From contig NW_019773951.1 in NCBI RefSeq assembly GCF_001039355.2, positions 1 through 25,164 of the forward strand: 25,164 bases of DNA. Reading direction: 5' to 3'. This stretch comes from Lingula anatina. Lineage: Eukaryota > Brachiopoda > Lingulata > Lingulida > Lingulidae. The position numbers and the translations under genes are program-made. Shown one piece after another: positions 23,101 to 25,164 of the stretch. A model generated the notes under the pieces. That model did not search any database and was not told the DNA's origin. It saw nothing but the letters and a program-made list of their open reading frames with translations. Within the stretch, counting starts at the first letter, position 1, and every line of letters begins with the position of its first letter.

Positions 23101-24438
23101 TCCAAAACTGAAATATGGACCACATGTTACCTTGCATACCGATTGTCCCTATATCAATATACAGAAAAACTAAATAAGTACCTATGGTTCTGACAAGTAT
23201 TTCAATTTATTGACATACACAGAGAACAGCCCCTTCCAAAATACCATCCGTGACGTAATTACGGACATTGTTACAAGGGTACCCGTAGTTTACTTTAACT
23301 ATTACATACCAACTACACAGCCAATTATCTTATATATATTGAGGACGTTAGTAGTTCAACACTGACCTATCTAACGTAAACATATTGAAACTCTATTTAC
23401 CTTTAACATGCTGCTCTTTGAAGAGAGGAGTGCCCTTTTTTACCAAGCGGCAGGCATAGGAGGGATTATTCTATAAAGGGTATTCAGAGGGATAAGCAGC
23501 ATCATATTCGAGTAGGTACATGGGCAAGATTGCCTGGGTAATTATGCTCCAAAATTGCCCACACAAGAAAAAATATAATTATATGTAAATTTTTAAAATA
23601 TAAAAATAAATAATTAAAACACCGAAGCTTTTGTCATACGCGTACTTCACATTCATTGTACTGACCAAATGAACTAGAAGATATTCATGGTTCACTTTGC
23701 ACACTATTTATTTTCATCCAAGTTTATGAATTTTAGGCCTATATGACAGTTAGAAAAAGTAACCAGAATTGGACTTACACGAGAAGTGCTTCATGCTGAG
23801 TGCAAGCATCAAGACATACATAACAAATATAACTCTAGGCGATGTAAATGCCGTATCCCAAATCTGCTAACAGGCTAATCAACTTTTAAATCTTGTAAAA
23901 CTTTTAAGAAGTGTCTTCTCATTACATTTAGGCCTATTTGTAATAAAGCCTGACATTGTTTGTGTAGGTCCTATACCGCTCGACGCCTATTGAAAATGGC
24001 CTCAAGAGAATTTATACCCTTATACTTTAAGTAATTCCATGGTTTAACCAGATACAACCAAAAATCCGAAAACAATGCAGGTTTTGAAAATGTCTTATAA
24101 ATGTATTTTAAAATGTATTTTAGAAAACGTTTGAATGCCTTATACTTTTCTTAGAATTAACCATTTTAGTACAGTTTCAAATAAATATTGTTATGAAGTA
24201 TATTATAAAGAGCTACGATTTTTGCCATACATGTAAATCACCGTGACGATTCCTTACAACTTATTTATACATACTTAATATTGAAAAATAATCCATACAT
24301 TTCTTTTAGGATTAACATTTTCGATGCAGTTTTAGTCTTATTTTAGCTTGATAATATCTACTTACTTTGTCCTTGAATACCCCTGGGAATCCATGAAGTG
24401 ACCAACAGAAAAAACACAAATGTGTTCAATCGCCACAT
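3569..24438 (-). CDS. GPI-anchored-type 5xSRCR / Thr-stalk / Ly6-uPAR surface protein, 14 coding exons
   Basis: Joined exons (minus strand): 24438-24366, 16544-16386, 14459-14292, 13899-13708, 12351-12211, 11580-11389, 10975-10835, 10504-10301, 8673-8550, 6793-6623, 6147-5980, 5748-5681, 5334-5230, 3871-3569. The coding sum is 2209 nt, 2 nt short of an intact 737-codon frame, because exon 8673-8550 carries a frameshift. Approximate residues: signal peptide 1-24, SRCR1 25-133, SRCR2 134-244, SRCR3 245-355, SRCR4 356-465, SRCR5 466-578, Thr-rich stalk 579-601, Ly6/uPAR domain about 602-697, GPI-type tail to 736. All junctions are GT-AG. Every SRCR exon enters and leaves in phase 1; the stalk exon restores phase 0 for the Ly6 exons. 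SRCR1, 2, 3 and 5 each have six cysteines and are coded by two exons, the textbook signature of group A. The start has a good context (A at -3) and encodes a signal peptide. The product should sit on the outer face of the plasma membrane. Ligand and function are unknown; recognition or adhesion is inferred from the families. Confidence 0.88.
4132..4163. repeat. (GAA)n purine tract
   Basis: A run of GAA units with one interruption of A-rich sequence, purine-only on the plus strand. It lies in the intron between the two Ly6 exons. Confidence 0.8.
4449..5119 (+). mobile_element. GAAT-rich TIR element, copy 1
   Basis: Non-autonomous DNA element bounded by inverted termini, CCCCCGTCACACT at the left and AGTGTGACGGGGG at the right. 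The interior is made of GAATGC, GAATAC and GAATCC words spaced about 8-12 bp apart, and has no coding capacity of its own. It sits in the intron between the two Ly6 exons. The flanks TTGCTT (left) and TTGCTT (right) hint at a target duplication. Two further copies lie at 14500-15080 and 15077-15768. The superfamily is not settled. Confidence 0.75.
5125..5215. repeat. GT-rich tract (CA-rich in the gene transcript)
   Basis: Degenerate GT/GTGA repeats on the plus strand. In the minus-strand transcript this is a CACAC-rich segment starting about 15-20 nt past the donor of the first Ly6 exon. Confidence 0.65.
5230..5334 (-). CDS. Exon 13: Ly6/uPAR domain, N-terminal half
   Basis: The acceptor is atatttagtttcag and the donor C|GTGAGT; the exon is 105 nt, phase 0 to 0. 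It encodes [20 protein letters not shown], then [14 protein letters not shown]. The CYxC opening, third Cys followed by a PF motif, then two further cysteines are the standard first half of an invertebrate Ly6/uPAR three-finger domain. It is too short to stand out as an ORF. Its phase fits both the stalk exon and the last exon exactly, which strongly supports it. Confidence 0.87.
5681..5748 (-). CDS. Exon 12: Thr-rich stalk
   Basis: The acceptor is tcttctcaccag and the donor A|GTAAGT; the exon is 68 nt, phase 1 in and phase 0 out. It encodes [23 protein letters not shown], in which roughly half of the residues are Thr or Ser. This composition is typical of mucin-like, O-glycosylated stalks that hold domains away from the membrane. 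It joins the SRCR array to the Ly6 domain and switches the exon phase from 1 to 0. Confidence 0.82.
5980..6147 (-). CDS. Exon 11: SRCR5, C-terminal half
   Basis: The acceptor is tgacatttcag and the donor C|GTGAGT; the exon is 168 nt, phase 1 to 1. It encodes [39 protein letters not shown] and [12 protein letters not shown]5 to C8 are complete; NLT is a possible N-glycosylation sequon. The GWG of the C6-C7 loop is replaced by GIA. This is the last SRCR domain before the stalk. Confidence 0.91.
6623..6793 (-). CDS. Exon 10: SRCR5, N-terminal half
   Basis: The acceptor is acatttctag and the donor A|GTAAGG; the exon is 171 nt, phase 1 to 1. It encodes [40 protein letters not shown] and [12 protein letters not shown]. 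The C2 and C3 cysteines are present. A long inverted repeat begins about 20 nt upstream of this acceptor (on the plus strand, from 6815), so the branch point may lie inside it. Confidence 0.91.
6815..7046. repeat. Long near-perfect inverted repeat next to SRCR5 exon
   Basis: The arms, about 90 bp each (6815-6904 and 6953-7046), are almost identical in reverse complement, from ACTTGATTGCAATTTATATC on the left to its counterpart ending CAATCAAGT on the right. The spacer of about 50 bp contains a further partial copy of the inner arm (TTTCGATGTCTACAT and CTACATGTGTTTCAATTAATT), so it forms a nested palindrome. It is intronic, with the left arm about 20 bp from the acceptor of exon 6793-6623. It is either a young foldback element or a template-switch product. 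Confidence 0.92.
7100..7260 (+). repeat. Dispersed repeat family R1, copy 1
   Basis: This copy shares with 20965-21125 and the reverse strand of 24555-24748 the blocks AGTGTCAGGGCACAGT, AAAGCTA, TGATGGGATAGCTTT and TGAGGAACAGCGACA in the same order. AAAGCTA and TAGCTTT make an imperfect hairpin. It has no coding capacity and could be a MITE or SINE-like unit. Confidence 0.7.
7419..8048 (+). mobile_element. LINE (non-LTR retrotransposon) 3' end, decayed
   Basis: From 7419 a plus-strand frame reads [20 protein letters not shown], followed by the C-terminal reverse-transcriptase zinc-knuckle signature [19 protein letters not shown] at 7515-7571. A frameshift near 7578 moves the frame to [11 protein letters not shown], with stops after that, so this is a dead copy. 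A non-coding 3' region follows, ending in GCCGGTGGC and a short AATAAATAATAAT tail near 8046, as in CR1/L2-like and related LINEs. It is 5' truncated and sits antisense in the intron between SRCR4b and SRCR5a. Confidence 0.78.
8550..8673 (-). CDS. Exon 9: SRCR4, C-terminal half, frameshifted
   Basis: The acceptor is gaaaattttcag and the donor C|GTGAGT; 124 nt is not a multiple of three, unlike every other SRCR exon. The exon opens in frame as D-QLNC, but after that Cys codon one C leads straight into GGTACAGAA. Sister exons have three bases there (NC-x-GTES). The rest, [16 protein letters not shown] to [10 protein letters not shown], is good SRCR sequence in the shifted frame, with C6, C7 and C8. 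Read through, the frame hits TGA at the end of the exon. In the downstream frame, TAA lies just before the NC position. This is either a real lesion or an assembly error. Confidence 0.8.
8800..8822. repeat. (ATA)n short microsatellite
   Basis: Run of AATAATAAT in the intron between SRCR4a and SRCR4b, about 130 bp upstream of the frameshifted exon on the transcript. Confidence 0.75.
9462..9532. repeat. (AT)n microsatellite, about 71 bp
   Basis: Pure AT dinucleotide run in the SRCR4 intron. It is self-complementary, likely polymorphic, and prone to assembly or length error. The open frame across it on the minus strand is a repeat artefact. Confidence 0.97.
9645..9677. repeat. (CAGA)n microsatellite
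   Basis: Tandem GACA/CAGA units directly left of the foldback MITE. The right flank of that element continues with related AGACA-rich sequence, which suggests the element landed in this repeat. Confidence 0.9.
9682..10148. mobile_element. Foldback MITE with about 105-bp terminal inverted repeats
   Basis: The left terminus (about 9682-9790) and right terminus (about 10037-10148) are reverse complements over about 105 bp, including CTACCAGGGTGAGTGATA, TACAGATATTCACAGATATG and TTTAGGGCTGAACTCACCCT. An interior of about 245 bp lacks coding potential. AGACATAC flanks both ends (9674-9681 and 10149-10156), consistent with a 7-8 bp target duplication and therefore perhaps hAT-type mobilisation. The flank is microsatellite, so the duplication needs care. 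It is in the SRCR4 intron, about 150 bp from the donor of exon 10504-10301. Confidence 0.85.
10301..10504 (-). CDS. Exon 8: SRCR4, N-terminal half (extended 3' end)
   Basis: The acceptor is ttcccaatag and the donor G|GTACTG; the exon is 204 nt, phase 1 to 1. It encodes [39 protein letters not shown] and PRGTSRVVL. Sister exons end directly after RGT, so this one runs about four codons further before a usable donor. The extra RVVL fills the place of the EFWI-type residues that sister domains encode in their second exon, so the intron position appears shifted. Confidence 0.88.
10835..10975 (-). CDS. Exon 7: SRCR3, C-terminal half
   Basis: The acceptor is tcaaacatcag and the donor C|GTGAGT; the exon is 141 nt, phase 1 to 1. 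It encodes [32 protein letters not shown] and [10 protein letters not shown]. Cysteines C5 to C8 are complete. Splicing to either SRCR4a (10504) or directly to SRCR5a (6793) keeps the frame. Confidence 0.92.
11185..11225. repeat. (AC)n microsatellite
   Basis: A run of about 20 AC units in the intron between SRCR3a and SRCR3b. Confidence 0.97.
11389..11580 (-). CDS. Exon 6: SRCR3, N-terminal half
   Basis: The acceptor is taatgctttcag and the donor A|GTGAGT; the exon is 192 nt, phase 1 to 1. It encodes [20 protein letters not shown], then [10 protein letters not shown] and [13 protein letters not shown], ending in SPRGT. NTS is a possible N-glycosylation sequon at the same place as NTT in SRCR2. 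Confidence 0.92.
12211..12351 (-). CDS. Exon 5: SRCR2, C-terminal half
   Basis: The acceptor is tctaactcag and the donor G|GTGAGA; the exon is 141 nt, phase 1 to 1. It encodes [19 protein letters not shown], a C6-C7 loop with GVG in place of the usual GWG, then [10 protein letters not shown]. All four C-terminal cysteines of group A are present. NIT is a possible N-glycosylation sequon. Confidence 0.92.
12506..12550. repeat. (AAAT)n microsatellite
   Basis: Run of about 11 AAAT units in the intron between SRCR2a and SRCR2b. No LINE tail is recognisable next to it. Confidence 0.95.
13086..13230 (+). mobile_element. Left end of a DNA element with GCCTCGGTCACAA terminus (partial)
   Basis: It begins AAAGCCTCGGTCACAACCGG, sharing GCCTCGGTCACAA with the reverse complement of 21531-21547. 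Such sharp, repeated GGTCACAA ends suggest a terminal inverted repeat. I could not find the opposite end; a palindrome starts at 13231. Confidence 0.45.
13231..13378. repeat. 148-bp palindrome with three GGCTCCGTATCTCGAAA units
   Basis: GGGCTCCGTATCTCGAAAGG on the left is mirrored by its reverse complement ending CGGAGCCC at 13378. Inner arms TGTCTCGATTCCAT (13277-13290) and ATGGAATCGAGACA (13319-13332) also pair. A third copy of GGCTCCGTATCTCGAAA sits in the loop at 13291. It is GC-rich against its surroundings, in the intron between SRCR2a and SRCR2b. It would extrude as a strong hairpin. Confidence 0.9.
13379..13690. repeat. GTTGCA/CAACCGG-rich repeat sequence
   Basis: Starts GGGTCACACTGCGCTTGCAA and carries recurring GTTGCA, CAACC and CGGTTGC words in both orientations (e.g. 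13497-13505, 13622-13632). This pattern looks like a degraded TIR element, but I cannot define its ends. Confidence 0.4.
13708..13899 (-). CDS. Exon 4: SRCR2, N-terminal half
   Basis: The acceptor is ttaccttgtag and the donor G|GTAAGT; the exon is 192 nt, phase 1 to 1. It encodes [20 protein letters not shown], then [10 protein letters not shown] and [10 protein letters not shown], ending in SPRGT. NTT is a possible N-glycosylation sequon. Length and ending match the SRCR3 exon at 11580-11389 exactly, which suggests SRCR2 and SRCR3 are the closest duplicates in the array. Confidence 0.92.
14005..14225 (+). repeat. Dispersed repeat family R2, copy 1
   Basis: Shares ATACATTGTAAACA, a CATGGA block, and TGAAATCTGTGC/TAAAATCTGTGC with 22075-22165. 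It also shares GGGAAATTGCCGT and following sequence with 22632-22670. It lies in the short intron between SRCR1b and SRCR2a. Confidence 0.6.
14292..14459 (-). CDS. Exon 3: SRCR1, C-terminal half
   Basis: The acceptor is cccttcag and the donor C|GTACGT; the exon is 168 nt, phase 1 to 1. It encodes [18 protein letters not shown], then a serine-rich SSCSSRGWG loop and DDAGVICKA, supplying C5, C6, C7 and C8. A second GT four bases beyond would break the phase, which decides the donor. This domain keeps the GWG motif between C6 and C7. Confidence 0.92.
14500..15080 (+). mobile_element. GAAT-rich TIR element, copy 2
   Basis: Begins CTAAAGCCCCAGTCACACTT and ends CCAGTGTGACTAAAGTATTAA. The interior matches copy 1 closely, for example TTGGAATACTCAGAATGCGC. 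It lies in the intron between SRCR1a and SRCR1b and abuts copy 3 tail to tail at a TTAA (15077-15080). Confidence 0.8.
15077..15768 (-). mobile_element. GAAT-rich TIR element, copy 3, inverted
   Basis: Reverse orientation of the same family. On the plus strand it runs from TTAAGGACCCGTTAAACT to AGTGTGACGGGGCCTTTAA, with TTAA at both borders (15077-15080 and 15765-15768). TTAA borders are typical of piggyBac-type insertion, but copy 1 lacks them. With copy 2 it makes an inverted repeat of nearly 1.3 kb. Confidence 0.8.
16386..16544 (-). CDS. Exon 2: SRCR1, N-terminal half
   Basis: The acceptor is ttttatttttaag and the donor G|GTAAGT; the exon is 159 nt, phase 1 in and phase 1 out. The translation shows the SRCR hallmarks [19 protein letters not shown] and [13 protein letters not shown], carrying the C2 and C3 cysteines of group A. 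There is no Cys before GRVEI and none after LG, so C1 and C4 of group B are absent. Confidence 0.92.
17647..17667. repeat. Poly-A run, 21 bp
   Basis: Pure A tract in intron 1. No retrocopy sequence is recognisable upstream of it. Confidence 0.95.
17815..17950. repeat. Degenerate GGGCCA/CATGGG words
   Basis: Recurring near-palindromic words AGGGCCATAT, AGGCCACAT, CACATGGGA, CCATATGGGCCACACATGG within about 140 bp. It resembles short ancient tandem repeats, but the period is irregular. Confidence 0.4.
20168..20197. repeat. Poly-A run, 30 bp
   Basis: Pure A tract in intron 1. It may be a retroelement tail, but no element is recognised on its left. Confidence 0.95.
20552..20578. repeat. (CT)n microsatellite
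   Basis: CT dinucleotide run with one TTT interruption, in intron 1. Confidence 0.9.
20965..21125 (+). repeat. Dispersed repeat family R1, copy 2
   Basis: Blocks GAGTGTCAGG, GTAAAGCTA, CATGGGATAGCTTTAC and CTGAGGAACAGCGGCAAT appear in the order seen in copies 7100-7260 and 24555-24748. The 3' part (CAGTAAATATGCAGCTGAATG) matches copy 1 (CTGTGAATCTGCAGTTGAATG). Confidence 0.7.
21180..21549 (-). mobile_element. GC-rich repeat block ending in a GCCTCGGTCACAA terminus (partial)
   Basis: The right border reads GTTTGTGACCGAGGCTTA, the reverse complement of the element start at 13086. The block is markedly more GC- and CpG-rich than the surrounding intron. GGGCTGT.TGCG words occur in opposite orientations near 21430 and 21505, an internal inverted repeat. 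The left border is uncertain. Open frames here (21136-21375 and 21334-21595) reflect GC content, not genes. Confidence 0.45.
21697..21830. repeat. Tandem duplication, about 78-bp unit
   Basis: GTTAGAAGAAAATGTGTGAT with CAGTAGGAGGCCGTTACC is repeated as ATTAGAAGACAATGTGTTAT with CAGTAGGAGGCCGCTAGC. On the minus strand the 21697 copy contains a strong donor-like G|GTGAGT. The frame before it is hydrophobic but has a stop and no ATG. Confidence 0.75.
22065..22700 (+). repeat. Dispersed repeat family R2, copy 2 (split)
   Basis: Two blocks, 22065-22165 and about 22625-22700, match 14005-14102 and 14182-14240. About 460 bp separates them here, against about 80 bp in copy 1, so one copy has gained or lost roughly 380 bp. 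Open frames on the minus strand in the gap show no domain. Confidence 0.5.
24366..24438 (-). CDS. Coding exon 1: start codon and signal peptide
   Basis: This exon encodes 24 codons plus one base, beginning [16 protein letters not shown]. It has a short basic N-terminus, a hydrophobic core at residues 6-14 and a likely signal-peptidase site near the GIQGQ end. The donor is A|GTAAGT at 24365. It ends in phase 1, which matches the acceptor of the SRCR1 exon 7.8 kb away; joining them gives GQ-I-DGDIRL, a natural start to an SRCR domain. The match of phase and domain order is why I assign this distant exon to the gene, but the junction is inferred, with no transcript evidence. Confidence 0.82.
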
Positions 24439-24440
24439 CT

Positions 24441-24446
24441 TCACAT
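24441..24446 (-). promoter_or_regulatory. Start-stop upstream ORF (ATG TGA) in the leader
   Basis: The minus strand reads ATGTGAAGATGTGG: an upstream ATG followed at once by TGA, with the main ATG beginning two bases after that stop. The upstream ATG has a weak context (C at -3), the main one a good context (A at -3). It matters only if transcription starts upstream of 24446. Confidence 0.5.
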
Positions 24447-24521
24447 CAGCCGGATAAATCTTACTCTGCGTCACAAGTTTTAATCTGCGTTGCGCGGGAT
24501 TATTCCCCATGGCGCAAAGGT

Positions 24522-24529
24522 GGATATAG
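24522..24529 (-). promoter_or_regulatory. Possible TATA-like box of the SRCR-Ly6 gene
   Basis: CTATATCC on the minus strand lies about 85 nt upstream of the start codon. It would place transcription start near 24495 and give a 5' UTR of about 60 nt. Such motifs are common by chance in AT-rich DNA; only the position argues for it. Confidence 0.25.
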
Positions 24530-24554
24530 TAAGTCAGAGGGTGACAAGATAGAG

Positions 24555-24748
24555 GTCAACTACCCTGACACTCAGGGCAGTAATTACCTTCTGACATTAT
24601 AAATCAAATTAGAGCCGTAACCCTTTACCCTAGGTTCTGATTGATCGAATATTGTCGCTGTTCCTTAGTGCCAGTAAAGCGATCCCATCACAAGGTGTGA
24701 ATAGTTATTAATCTAACTTTACTGTGCCCTGACACACAGGGTATAGCC
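24555..24748 (-). repeat. Dispersed repeat family R1, copy 3, just upstream of the gene
   Basis: In reverse complement it reads ACCCTGTGTGTCAGGGCACA, AGTAAAGTTAGATTAATAAC, TTGTGATGGGATCGCTTTAC and AAGGAACAGCGACAATA. It ends with a second CCCTGAGTGTCAGGG. The near edge is about 120 bp from the start codon, so it may form part of the promoter. Confidence 0.7.
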
Positions 24749-24749
24749 C

Positions 24750-25134
24750 TCGTACGGGACTTGTAACGTCCAAATATGGAAGTGCCACAGGCAAAATTTA
24801 GCCGAACACGCCCCCAATCTGCCGCTAGTTTCTAGTGTCAGTTTTGCTGATATAGGTTATATGTGAAATCAAGATCGAGCCACCCCGCTTATATGGCTTA
24901 CCTTGATAATTTCTTATGCTGTATATTATTTTTTAAGAATATTTAAAATTATATTTTTTCCTTATCTAAAATATGGTATATTGTGCCCCATATCTGTAAA
25001 AGTTATGATCCCAAATAAGAAAGCCAGTGGCTGCCAATATACACCATGTTGATGTTTGGCCACACCAAGGAGTTATAAAAGAAGGAGATTACACATACGC
25101 CTCTCTATTGTCCGATGTCTGAGGAACTAGCTAC
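24750..25134. other. Upstream flank, nothing recognised
   Basis: AT-rich sequence without a coding frame, RNA gene or repeat I can identify. Confidence 0.5.
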
Positions 25135-25162
25135 GGGGGGGGGGGGGGTTCGGGGGGGGGGG
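25135..25162. repeat. Two G runs at the window end
   Basis: G14, then TTC, then G11, followed by TT to the last base. It is low-complexity, with quadruplex potential and high risk of sequencing error. Confidence 0.9.
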
Positions 25163-25164
25163 TT

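Larger units (their letters stand above)
16545..24365. other. Intron 1 of the SRCR-Ly6 gene, 7.8 kb, no supported exon
   Basis: Lies between the signal-peptide exon and SRCR1. I searched for further SRCR halves, which would show VC..GW, CRQLG or DAGV.C codings on the minus strand, and found none. It holds poly-A runs, a CT tract, a tandem duplication, a GC-rich repeat block and copies of dispersed repeats R1 and R2, listed separately. First introns of this size often contain enhancers; nothing specific can be named. Confidence 0.7.

Noticed and set aside
16545-24365. Possible additional SRCR exons between the signal peptide and SRCR1
   Set aside because: No minus-strand frame with SRCR motifs was found, and exon 1 joins SRCR1 in phase without one.

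Overview
The window is animal nuclear DNA. It is AT-rich, with long spliced introns, canonical GT-AG junctions, microsatellites, a LINE tail and several families of inverted-repeat elements. The mixture of SRCR and Ly6 domains suggests an invertebrate with an expanded SRCR repertoire (for example a lophotrochozoan or an invertebrate deuterostome). I cannot name the species.

One gene explains nearly everything that looks coding. It lies on the minus strand and appears complete, from a start codon at 24438 to a stop at 3569. I could place fourteen coding exons, and every junction phase agrees. The order is: signal peptide (24438-24366); five group-A scavenger receptor cysteine-rich (SRCR) domains, each split over two exons by a phase-1 intron (16544 down to 5980); a Thr-rich stalk (5748-5681); a Ly6/uPAR three-finger domain split over two exons (5334-5230 and 3871-3569); and a hydrophobic C-terminal tail that looks like a GPI-anchor signal. 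The predicted product is about 736 residues if a 2-base defect in the fourth SRCR domain is disregarded. The exon for the second half of SRCR4 (8673-8550) carries that frameshift. Because the exons are symmetric (phase 1 at both ends), skipping 4b, or 4a and 4b together, restores an open frame.

Region by region: 1-3500 has no gene I can support. 3528-24530 is the gene, from a possible polyadenylation signal to a possible TATA-like box. 24550-25164 is upstream flank, with one copy of a dispersed repeat close to the promoter and long G runs at the window end. Intron 1 (16545-24365) is 7.8 kb and has no exon I can support, but holds poly-A tracts, a tandem duplication and parts of dispersed repeats.

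The introns carry a LINE 3' end (7419-8048), a foldback MITE with an apparent 7-8 bp target duplication (9682-10148), three copies of a GAAT-rich TIR element (two of them fused tail to tail), two sharp long palindromes (6815-7046 and 13231-13378), and other repeats. The likely product is a secreted or GPI-tethered cell-surface protein with a ligand-binding SRCR array on a stalk next to the membrane. A recognition or adhesion role is inference only.
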